Source: JBBDLF01 sp040879025 (GTDB lineage: Bacteria; Pseudomonadota; Gammaproteobacteria; Pseudomonadales; Pseudohongiellaceae). From it: 64,000 nucleotides of DNA. Positions 15,055-22,364 of this stretch are shown piece by piece. How positions within the stretch are numbered: position 1 is the stretch's first letter; the number at the start of each line of letters is the position of its first letter. The stretch covers positions 1 through 64,000 of the forward strand of contig JBBDLF010000017.1 of NCBI GenBank assembly GCA_040879025.1. Reading direction: 5' to 3'. The notes beneath the pieces were generated by a model. The model was not told where the DNA came from, made no database searches, and worked only from the letters and a program-made list of their open reading frames with translations. The position numbers and the translations under genes are program-made.

Positions 15055-17292
15055 TTGGCGCTTTCCAGAACTCACTCACGGCCACCGGTGAGCATCGACA
15101 TTTCCCTGCGGCGGGATCTCAACGCACTGTGCGGTGCGCGCCTTCACGATCCTTACGCCATTCTGGGCCGCCATCGATCAGATTCGGGTTGCACCGTTCG
15201 TGTTTACCGACCTGGTGCCAAGGCACTTCTGATTCATACACAGGACGGGCCGGCGCACATGGACAACCTGGAACGAACAGGCGTGTTTCAATGGCGTGGC
15301 GACGCGGCGGACATTCAACAGCACCCGCGCTTTACCCAAGTGAATCCGGACGACACCGAGTTCACTTTTGTTGACGCCTACAGCTTTTTCCCGCAAATCA
15401 CCAACGAAAAATTGCACGGTTTTTCCCAAGGCAGGTGTTGTCAGGCCTGGCACTATCTCGGTTCTGTTCCGCAAACGCGGGACAGCATAGAGGGGGTGCG
15501 CTTCAGTCTTTGGGCTCCCAATGCGGAGCGCATTTCCGTAGTGAGCGATTTCAACCACTGGGACGGGCGCGTGCATCCGATGAAAAGTCTCGGTACCAGC
15601 GGCGTGTGGGAGCTATTTATACCCGCCGCGCAAATTGGCGCCTGTTACAAATACGAAATTCGTAACCGCGACTCGGGCAAGCTGTTCATCAAGGCTGACC
15701 CTTATGGGCAGCTCTATGAAACGCCGCCACAAACGGCATCGATGGTCGCGCCACCATCCAGTCACGAATGGCTGGATCAGCCATGGCTGGACGACCGGGC
15801 GGAGCGCGACTGGTTGCATCAGCCCATGTCAATCTACGAGTTGCATCTTGGGTCGTGGCGGCGCGGTGGCGACCAGGGTGACCAGGCTCCCAACTACCGT
15901 GACATCGCGACGGAACTGGTGGACTACGTGAAGTCGCAACGGTTTACACATATCCAGTTTATGCCGGTCACCGAGCATCCCTTTGACGGTTCCTGGGGAT
16001 ACCAGACTACGGGTTACTTTGCCCCGACGCGGCGTTACGGTAGCGCCGATGATCTGCGCTACCTGGTAGACCATTGCCACCAGAACGGAATTGGCGTGTT
16101 TCTCGACTGGGTGCCGGGGCATTTTCCCCGCGACGAGCACGCGCTGGCGTTTTTCGACGGCACACCACTTTATGAACATCGTGATCCGCAGCGGGGCGAA
16201 CACAAAGACTGGGGCACACTGATTTTCGATTACGGCCGCAATGAAGTGAAAAGTTTTCTGCTCTCCAGCGCCTGGTACTGGCTCAGTGAATTTCACTTTG
16301 ACGGGCTGCGAGTGGACGCGGTGGCGTCCATGCTTTATCTGGACTATTCACGCAAACACGGCGAGTGGTCGCCGAATGAATACGGCGGCAATGAAAACCT
16401 TGAAGCCATCGACTTTCTCAGACAGGTTAACATGACCATGCACCGGGACTTCCCCGGGGCTCTGGTGATGGCGGAAGAGTCCACTGCATGGCCGATGGTA
16501 TCGCGACCGGTTTATGTTGGCGGTTTGGGGTTCAGTCTGAAATGGAATATGGGCTGGATGAACGATACGCTGGCCTACGCGGGCCTTGATCCGATATACA
16601 GGCAATACAACCACGACAAGCTGACCTTCAGCCTGCTGTATGCCTACACCGAAAATTTTATTTTGCCGCTGTCTCATGATGAGGTGGTGCACGGCAAGCG
16701 CTCCCTGTTGCGCAAAATGCCGGGTGATCGCTGGCAACAACTCGCCAACCTGCGTCTTCTGTTTACATGGTTTTTTACCCATCCGGGCAACAAGCTGCTG
16801 TTCATGGGTGGAGAATTTGCCCAGGAAAATGAGTGGAACCACAATCAGCAACTCGACTGGGATCTGACCGGGAGTCCCGGCCACCACGGCATGCAGGTGC
16901 TGGTGTCCGATCTCAACGGACTGTATCGCGACTATCCCGCCTTGCATCAATACGATTTTGAACCAAAAGGTTTCGACTGGCTCGATTGCCATGACAACAC
17001 CCAATCCATTCTCAGCTATGTGCGGCGCAGCGACGATGATTTTCTGGCGGTTCTCCTCAACTTCACGCCCATTCCAAGAAACAACTACCTTGTACCCATT
17101 CCCGCCGCGGGGAAATACCGGGTGATCTTCAATTCTGATTCCGATGTGTACGGCGGCAGCAATTATCAAGACCCGACGCGTGACAACGATTTTGAAATGG
17201 TGGCGAGCGAACAGCCCTATCTGACTCAGGGTCATTCGCTTTCCATCACGCTGCCGCCGCTGGCCGGAATCATTCTGCAACGGTTGGAATGA
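15055..17292 (+). CDS. glgB: 1,4-alpha-glucan branching enzyme
   Basis: GH13 enzyme that makes alpha-1,6 branches in glycogen. An N-terminal CBM48 region, an (alpha/beta)8 barrel and a C-terminal beta domain are all present. Catalytic residues, counted from this start, are Asp421 in GLRVDAVASM, Glu474 in MAEESTAW and Asp542 in SHDEVVHGK, with the same spacing as E. coli Asp405, Glu458 and Asp526. The frame is open from TTG 15007 (761 residues), but that codon has no ribosome-binding site and lies on the predicted transcript start. TTG 15055 has AGGAAA eight bases upstream and gives 745 residues; GTG 15088 is a third option. It is followed by glgA after 40 bases. Confidence 0.92.
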   Translation: MALSRTHSRPPVSIDISLRRDLNALCGARLHDPYAILGRHRSDSGCTVRVYRPGAKALLIHTQDGPAHMDNLERTGVFQWRGDAADIQQHPRFTQVNPDDTEFTFVDAYSFFPQITNEKLHGFSQGRCCQAWHYLGSVPQTRDSIEGVRFSLWAPNAERISVVSDFNHWDGRVHPMKSLGTSGVWELFIPAAQIGACYKYEIRNRDSGKLFIKADPYGQLYETPPQTASMVAPPSSHEWLDQPWLDDRAERDWLHQPMSIYELHLGSWRRGGDQGDQAPNYRDIATELVDYVKSQRFTHIQFMPVTEHPFDGSWGYQTTGYFAPTRRYGSADDLRYLVDHCHQNGIGVFLDWVPGHFPRDEHALAFFDGTPLYEHRDPQRGEHKDWGTLIFDYGRNEVKSFLLSSAWYWLSEFHFDGLRVDAVASMLYLDYSRKHGEWSPNEYGGNENLEAIDFLRQVNMTMHRDFPGALVMAEESTAWPMVSRPVYVGGLGFSLKWNMGWMNDTLAYAGLDPIYRQYNHDKLTFSLLYAYTENFILPLSHDEVVHGKRSLLRKMPGDRWQQLANLRLLFTWFFTHPGNKLLFMGGEFAQENEWNHNQQLDWDLTGSPGHHGMQVLVSDLNGLYRDYPALHQYDFEPKGFDWLDCHDNTQSILSYVRRSDDDFLAVLLNFTPIPRNNYLVPIPAAGKYRVIFNSDSDVYGGSNYQDPTRDNDFEMVASEQPYLTQGHSLSITLPPLAGIILQRLE

Positions 17293-17332
17293 CGCTTCCG
17301 CTTGGAGAATTAAGTTAAAGGAACAACGCCTG

Positions 17333-18811
17333 ATGGCTGGCGCAACGTCGCAGATTTTGTTTGTAAGCAGCGAACTTTATCCTTTGGTCAAGACCGGTGG
17401 TCTCGCCGACGTTTCCTATGCCCTGCCCCACGCGCTGCAATTGTCAGGTGCCGCAGTCACTTTGATGATCCCCGGCTATCCTTCAGTGCTATCGCATTTG
17501 CCTCATGCCAAAATCGTGCACCGCTTCACTGATCCGGTTTTCAGCGCCGGCGGCAGTTTGCTGGAAGCCCGGATGCCTGGCTCGGGGGAACGGTTGCTGG
17601 TGTTCAATTCGCCGCAGTTATACCAGCGCGACGGCGGCATTTATGTGAACGAGAAGCAGCAGGACTGGCCGGATAATGCGCTGCGTTACGGGCAGTTTGA
17701 CCGGGCCGTCGCGGAAGTGGCAATCAACCGTTGCGGCCTGACCTGGCAGCCGGACGTTGTACACTGCAATGACTGGCAGACAGGGTTGGTCCCCGGCCTG
17801 ATCAAACACCTGGCGGGCGAAGCAGGACAATCCGCTCCGGCTTCGGTGTTTACCATTCACAATCTGGCTTATCAGGGAATTTTCGACCGCAAGGCATTTG
17901 ATCAGTTGCAGCTTCCCGCAAGATGGTGGTCAATTGACGGGGTGGAGTATTACGGCCGTTTCTCTTTTTTGAAGGCCGGATTGATGTTTGCTGACAAAAT
18001 GACTACCGTGAGCCCGCGATACCGAGAGGAAGTTCTAACGCCGGACCTGGGCTGCGGTATGGAGGGGGTTCTCCATTCCCGACGTGATCAACTGGAGGGC
18101 ATTCTCAATGGGGTCGACTATGCCAATTGGAATCCGGAAACTGACCGCCTCATTGCTCACCAGTACAGCAGCGACACACTGGACGACAAGCGAATTAACA
18201 AAATTGCCCTGCAGCGGGAAACCGGTTTGCCGATAGACAGTTCCATCCCTATCGTCGGACTTATCAGCCGACTGGTATCGCAAAAAGGAATTGACCTGGT
18301 CATTGCGCTGTTGAACAGGATGAACGGCCGACGGGTCCAGTGGGTAATACTCGGAAACGGCGATGAGGAGTTCGAGGCAGAACTGGAACGATTAGCCTCA
18401 ATGTACAGTGACAAAATCTATTTCAATAGAAGCTATGATGAGGGACTCGCTCATCAGATTGAAGCGGGAGCGGATATCTTTCTGATGCCGTCACGGTACG
18501 AACCCTGCGGCCTGAACCAACTTTACAGTCTCCGTTACGGCACGTTGCCGCTGGTACGCTGCACCGGCGGCCTTGCCGATACGGTGGTTAACGCCACACC
18601 GGAAACCATCGCCGACAATTCAGCAACCGGGTTCGTTTTCAACACCCTGGACGTATCGGAACTGGAATCAACACTGAACCATGCCCTTCAACTCTATACC
18701 GATCAACCCGTGTGGCGTCAGATTTCCCGGCGAGCCATGAGCCGCGATTTTAGTTGGCAGCGCAGCGCTGACAAGTACCTGAACGTGTACATGGGGGTCG
18801 GTGGCGAATGA
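17333..18811 (+). CDS. glgA: Glycogen synthase (ADP-glucose)
   Basis: GT5 enzyme that extends glycogen from ADP-glucose made by GlgC. The 492 residues are slightly longer than E. coli GlgA (477). The substrate motif KTGGLADV starts at Lys20; VHCNDWQTGLVPGLI near residue 145, and EPCGLNQLYSLRYGTLPLVR near 385 with the following TGGLADTV, form the active site. AAGGA stands ahead of the ATG. The last codons (Gly-Val-Gly-Gly-Glu-stop) are supplied by a dispersed palindromic repeat, as in lon. An assembly gap begins 15 bases after the stop. It is in one transcription unit with glgB; glgC lies in the converging operon rather than beside them as in E. coli. Confidence 0.94.
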   Translation: MAGATSQILFVSSELYPLVKTGGLADVSYALPHALQLSGAAVTLMIPGYPSVLSHLPHAKIVHRFTDPVFSAGGSLLEARMPGSGERLLVFNSPQLYQRDGGIYVNEKQQDWPDNALRYGQFDRAVAEVAINRCGLTWQPDVVHCNDWQTGLVPGLIKHLAGEAGQSAPASVFTIHNLAYQGIFDRKAFDQLQLPARWWSIDGVEYYGRFSFLKAGLMFADKMTTVSPRYREEVLTPDLGCGMEGVLHSRRDQLEGILNGVDYANWNPETDRLIAHQYSSDTLDDKRINKIALQRETGLPIDSSIPIVGLISRLVSQKGIDLVIALLNRMNGRRVQWVILGNGDEEFEAELERLASMYSDKIYFNRSYDEGLAHQIEAGADIFLMPSRYEPCGLNQLYSLRYGTLPLVRCTGGLADTVVNATPETIADNSATGFVFNTLDVSELESTLNHALQLYTDQPVWRQISRRAMSRDFSWQRSADKYLNVYMGVGGE

Positions 18812-18826
18812 TTCTCATTCGCCACC
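18794..18826 (+). repeat. Convergent-gene palindromic repeat, copy 3 (glgA end)
   Basis: GGGGTCGGTGGCGAATGAT followed by TCTCATTCGCCACC, cut by the N gap before the right arm ends. Its left arm encodes the last residues and stop of glgA. Confidence 0.8.
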
Positions 18827-18858
18827 NNNNNNNNNNCCCCCCCCCCCCCCCCCCCCCC
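18827..18858. other. Assembly gap (10 N) followed by a 22-base C run
   Basis: Ten N at 18827-18836 and 22 C at 18837-18858, lying exactly between two palindromic repeat copies. The true length and sequence are unknown. As at 781-830, a G/C homopolymer sits at the centre of an inverted repeat, which suggests failed sequencing through a hairpin. Confidence 0.9.
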
Positions 18859-18897
18859 TGACCCCCACGATAATGAGAATCATTCGCCACCGACCCC
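18859..18897 (-). repeat. Convergent-gene palindromic repeat, copy 4 (hpf-csd end)
   Basis: On the minus strand it reads GGGGTCGGTGGCGAATGAT, then TCTCATTATCG and a G-rich tail. The left arm encodes Gly-Val-Gly-Gly-Glu-stop of the hpf-csd gene, mirroring copy 3 across the gap. Confidence 0.8.
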
Positions 18898-19455
18898 GGG
18901 GTTTTTGTGTTTTCCCAGAAGCACACGTTTGGCCTGGGGTCCCTTGTCGCCCATTTCCTCCGCGTAGCTCACCTCGGTGCCTTCATCGAGCATATCAAAG
19001 TCACCATCCATCAGCGCATTGCGGTGAAAGTAGATGTCGCGGCCGTCCGGCGTCAGCAAAAAGCCGTAATCCTGTGCCGGGAACCGCCGTACCACCTTGG
19101 CGTTGTGCAACACATCATGTTGCTTGTTCTCACCGCGGCGCACCCTGGCGTAATCCTGCAACTGGCGCTTGGTGGCGTCGAATGCATCGCGCACACTGAC
19201 ATAAGCGTCTTCGTGAGCATGGTTGTCCGCCGGGTCCCGGATAACGACAATTTCCTTGTCAGGGACCTTCAGGTCGATACGTATATGGTAAAGATTACCC
19301 TTGTGGTGCTGACCATGGGGTTTTTCCACCATAATGCGACAACTGATAATGGGTTGGAAAAATTCCTCCAGCTTTTTCGCGCGGCGGCGGATGTCTGCTT
19401 CCAGCGCCTCGGACTTTTCCATGTCGCGCCAACTGATCTGTAGTGGTACTTCCAT
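18880..19455 (-). CDS. HPF/RaiA ribosome-associated protein fused to a cold-shock domain
   Basis: A 191-residue two-domain protein. Residues 1-110 have the HPF/RaiA (sigma54 modulation) fold that binds the decoding region of idle ribosomes; residues 115-185 form a cold-shock domain, with the RNA-binding features AQDYGFLLTPDGRDIYFHRN and GTEVSYAEEMGDKGPQAKRV. Such fusions are known in proteobacteria and are expected to help protect ribosomes or mRNA under stress. AGGAGG seven bases before the ATG supports the start. The gene is 61 bases after glgC, probably last in the fnr-orf56-glgC unit. The final Gly-Val-Gly-Gly-Glu-stop comes from a dispersed palindrome. Confidence 0.9.
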   Translation of the reverse strand: MEVPLQISWRDMEKSEALEADIRRRAKKLEEFFQPIISCRIMVEKPHGQHHKGNLYHIRIDLKVPDKEIVVIRDPADNHAHEDAYVSVRDAFDATKRQLQDYARVRRGENKQHDVLHNAKVVRRFPAQDYGFLLTPDGRDIYFHRNALMDGDFDMLDEGTEVSYAEEMGDKGPQAKRVLLGKHKNPGVGGE

Positions 19456-19516
19456 GACGATGCCTCCTGTCTGATCGGCGAGTTAAATCCGGCAGAAACA
19501 ATGAAATTCAAGGGCA

Positions 19517-20779
19517 CTAACAGGCGAAATGAAGCTTCTGGCCCAGCATGTCAGGGGTGACCAGCACGATACCCTCGGGAGTCACGTAGAAACGTTCCGC
19601 ATCCTGCGTCTGGTTGCTTCCGATGATTGTGCCATCCGGCAATTCCGCCCCCTTGTCGATAATAGCCTTGGTGATCCGGCAATTTTTACCGATTTTGACA
19701 TTCGGCAAGATGACCGAGTCCTCTATGGTCGAACCGGCGTTGACAGTGACGTTGCTGAACAACAGTGAGTGCCGTACAGACGCGCCGGAAATAATACAAC
19801 CACTGGAAACCATCGAATCCACCGCCATGCCTCGACGAGTATTTTCATCGAATACAAACTTTGCGGGAGGATTCTGTTCCTGGTATGTCCAGATCGGCCA
19901 CTCCTTGTCGTACAGGTTCAGTTCCGGTGTGACTTCTATCAGTTCCAGATTGGCTTCCCAGTAGGTATCCAGCGTACCTACATCGCGCCAGTACGCCTGG
20001 GTACCCGCGCCCCGGGAACGAAACGGAAAGGCCACCACATTGAACTTGCCGATAGCGGCGGGGATAATATTCCTGCCAAAGTCGTGACTCGACCGTTCGC
20101 CTTCCTCGGCATCCTTTATCAACTGCTCGATCAGAAATTCCTTGCTGAAGATGTAGATGCCCATCGAGCCGAGCGCCGTGTCATCACTGCCGGGCATAGG
20201 CTGAGGCCGGGAAGGCTTTTCACTGAAAGACTGTATCCGGTTATCATCGTCGATATTCATCACACCAAAGGCGCTGGCCTGGCTGAGCGGAATTTCAATG
20301 CAGCCCACGGTCAAATCAGCGTGGTTCTCCACATGAAAGGCCAACATCGGCCCATAATCCATCTTATAGACATGATCGCCGGCCAGAATAAGCACGAACT
20401 CCGGATTGTGACTGCGCAGGATATCAAGATTCTGGTAGACCGCGTTGGCGGTACCGCTATACCAGGAATTCTCAATGCGTTGCTGCGCCGGCAGCAGTTC
20501 CACAAACTCACCCAGTTCGCCACGCATATAGCCCCAGCCCTGCTGGATATGACGCAACAGTGAATGGGCCTTGTACTGGGTCAGCACCGCCATCCGGCGA
20601 ATGCCGGAATTGACGCAGTTTGAAAGCGGAAAATCGATTATGCGGAACTGCCCGCCAAAAGGAACAGCGGGCTTGGCGCGCCACAGCGTCAGGTCTTTCA
20701 GTCTTGATCCGCGACCCCCGGCGAGAATGAGAGCCAGCGTGTTTTTGGTGAGTCGGCTTACGTACCGGCTGGTATACAT
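19517..20779 (-). CDS. glgC: Glucose-1-phosphate adenylyltransferase
   Basis: Makes ADP-glucose from ATP and glucose-1-phosphate, the committed and usually allosterically controlled step of bacterial glycogen synthesis. The 420 residues match GlgC (E. coli 431). The N-terminal nucleotidyltransferase motif LILAGGRGSRLKDLT begins near residue 17, AKPAVPFGGQFRIIDF follows near 35, LAGDHVYKMDYGPML near 130 carries the metal-binding Asp, and SEKPSRP near 185 the sugar-phosphate site. The C-terminal part (from about 300) is the left-handed beta-helix, e.g. SSGCIISGASVRHSLL. It lies 30 bases after orf56 and downstream of fnr on the same strand, so it is probably transcribed with the regulator. Confidence 0.95.
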   Translation of the reverse strand: MYTSRYVSRLTKNTLALILAGGRGSRLKDLTLWRAKPAVPFGGQFRIIDFPLSNCVNSGIRRMAVLTQYKAHSLLRHIQQGWGYMRGELGEFVELLPAQQRIENSWYSGTANAVYQNLDILRSHNPEFVLILAGDHVYKMDYGPMLAFHVENHADLTVGCIEIPLSQASAFGVMNIDDDNRIQSFSEKPSRPQPMPGSDDTALGSMGIYIFSKEFLIEQLIKDAEEGERSSHDFGRNIIPAAIGKFNVVAFPFRSRGAGTQAYWRDVGTLDTYWEANLELIEVTPELNLYDKEWPIWTYQEQNPPAKFVFDENTRRGMAVDSMVSSGCIISGASVRHSLLFSNVTVNAGSTIEDSVILPNVKIGKNCRITKAIIDKGAELPDGTIIGSNQTQDAERFYVTPEGIVLVTPDMLGQKLHFAC

Positions 20780-20809
20780 ATTACAGGTTTCTGATACTCC
20801 CCGGTTGGA

Positions 20810-20980
20810 TTAAATGTCAGGATAGGAATCCACCTCGCCGGAACCCCGACCATCGTTCAGGCAGACAGATATTTCATCGCCGTTTTCCTCTTCTGTGGCG
20901 AGAGCTTCAAATTGCTGTTTGACATATTGATACAGCCTGACGGTGTACATTTCTTCATCGTTGTGCTGATTTTTGCTCAT
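20810..20980 (-). CDS. Small acidic hypothetical protein
   Basis: A 56-residue protein beginning MSKNQHNDEEMYTVRLYQYV, strongly acidic in its second half, with no cysteine pair, membrane segment or known motif. The ATG at 20980 is preferred to an in-frame upstream codon because GGAG stands eight bases before it and the upstream stretch overlaps fnr. It starts 40 bases after the fnr stop and ends 30 bases before glgC, so it sits inside that operon. Function is unknown; size, charge and position would suit a modulator of FNR or GlgC, which is speculation. Confidence 0.6.
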   Translation of the reverse strand: MSKNQHNDEEMYTVRLYQYVKQQFEALATEEENGDEISVCLNDGRGSGEVDSYPDI

Positions 20981-21020
20981 AAATATTTCTCCGTAATCAG
21001 AACCGAAGGATCCAAACCGC

Positions 21021-21791
21021 TCAACCCACCCGGTCCAGCAGCGCTTCATCATGGAAATTCTCGTTGACAATATCGTGGAGTGCATCCATGTCGTAAATCT
21101 GTAAATAACGACGGTCGACATTCAGAATGCCCATCGACTGAAAGCGCGTAAACAAGCGACTGATCGTTTCCACGGCCAGGCCGAGGTAGTTGGCGATGTC
21201 CGCCCGCGACATGCGCAAGGTAAGATCCTTGCCTTCAAATCCGTGTTGCTGGAAACGCTCAACGATATCGATCAGAAATCCGGCGAAGCGCTGCCTTGCG
21301 TTCATTTTGCTGAGTGAGAAAATAACCTTGTGATTGCGGGAAATAGCTTTCCCCATGATCTTCAACAGCGACAGGGTCATCAAATGGTGGCTGGCCGAAT
21401 GTTCCGAAAACTGAGAAAACGGAATTTTGCACAAAGTACCGGTATCGAGGGCCTTCACATTGCAGTTGTGGATACCGGTTTCGATGCCCTCCAGCCCAAA
21501 AACCTCACCTGGCAGATAGAACCCGGTTATCTCGGATTCACCTTCGCGATCCACGGAATACGACTTGAAAAAGCCGGAACGAACGACATAAAAGCCGTCG
21601 AACTCATCCCCGGCGCGAAATACGTGCTGCCCCTGGTGAATAGGTTTGTGATGCAGGATGCGGCAACTGGAATCGTCCGTCTGGGCAGTACCCAACTCAT
21701 AGGCGGGACAGAAGGACCTCCTGATGCAACTGTGACAACCAACCTTGTCACCGCGAAGCTTGTCGAGTAACAGAATGTTTTCATCACCCAC
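21021..21791 (-). CDS. fnr: FNR-type oxygen-sensing transcription regulator
   Basis: CRP/FNR-family activator. Three N-terminal cysteines, Cys19, Cys22 and Cys28 (CHSCIRRSFC), have the same C-x2-C-x5-C spacing as E. coli FNR Cys20/23/29, and Cys121 in TLCKIPF matches FNR Cys122, so an oxygen-labile [4Fe-4S] cluster is expected. The cNMP-like domain spans about 45-165. The recognition helix VETISRLF holds Glu208, Ser211 and Arg212, equivalent to the FNR residues that read TTGA half-sites. At 256 residues it matches FNR (250). The start is GTG with GGGAG ten bases upstream. It leads the orf56-glgC-hpf unit. Four FNR-like palindromes nearby are candidate targets; all have TTGAC rather than TTGAT half-sites. 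Confidence 0.92.
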   Translation of the reverse strand: MGDENILLLDKLRGDKVGCHSCIRRSFCPAYELGTAQTDDSSCRILHHKPIHQGQHVFRAGDEFDGFYVVRSGFFKSYSVDREGESEITGFYLPGEVFGLEGIETGIHNCNVKALDTGTLCKIPFSQFSEHSASHHLMTLSLLKIMGKAISRNHKVIFSLSKMNARQRFAGFLIDIVERFQQHGFEGKDLTLRMSRADIANYLGLAVETISRLFTRFQSMGILNVDRRYLQIYDMDALHDIVNENFHDEALLDRVG

Positions 21792-21908
21792 TTTGACATA
21801 CTCCCGTTTGGAACAATGAGTTTATGTTGTTCTCTGCGCCCCGCTTCAGACACCACGAATGCCTTCTGCATCCAGGCGAAAGGGTCGCTGCGGACAGTCA
21901 AGACAAGC

Positions 21909-22223
21909 TCATGCCGCCCGCCTGATGGCTTCCGGAATTATCATGGGTAAGGAAATTTCGTAATCAGTCCACATGAAGCCCATGCTGCTGACATTCTTGT
22001 GGACTACCAGAGCCCGGTAATCAAGCAACTGAAACCGGTTATTTTGTACTGTCTCAATAGAAACCTTCACGAGGGAATTAAGACGTAACTCCGGCAATGC
22101 TCCTTTTATCGACAGCCCGCCGGGACCAATATCCCTGGCGCAATACCAGCCCAGATTTTTCCCTCCCTTCCAGAGAGAGACATTCAGGCAAACCGGTATC
22201 CGCGAACCGTTGCGATGCTCCAT
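21909..22223 (-). CDS. PilZ-domain protein
   Basis: A 104-residue stand-alone PilZ domain, a c-di-GMP receptor fold. The two ligand motifs are partly kept: RNGSRIPV at residues 4-11 gives the RxxxR arginines and DIGPGGLSIKG near residue 31 corresponds to (D/N)xSxxG, with Gly where Ser is usual. Binding is therefore plausible but not certain. An AGGAG-like sequence lies just before the ATG. It is 117 bases upstream of fnr on the same strand and may be cotranscribed. The 141 bases before it, towards the end of the next gene, hold no gene that I can support. Confidence 0.75.
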   Translation of the reverse strand: MEHRNGSRIPVCLNVSLWKGGKNLGWYCARDIGPGGLSIKGALPELRLNSLVKVSIETVQNNRFQLLDYRALVVHKNVSSMGFMWTDYEISLPMIIPEAIRRAA

Positions 22224-22364
22224 AAAACCTCCTGCTACAACCGTGCTGATGCGATTGTCTAGGTTACAGCGAAAAGGTGATGGATCGTATCGGTGAAATA
22301 CCCTAAGTAGATTACCTGAAACACCTTACAAATTTACCTTAGCCTCATGACATTGAAGATATGT

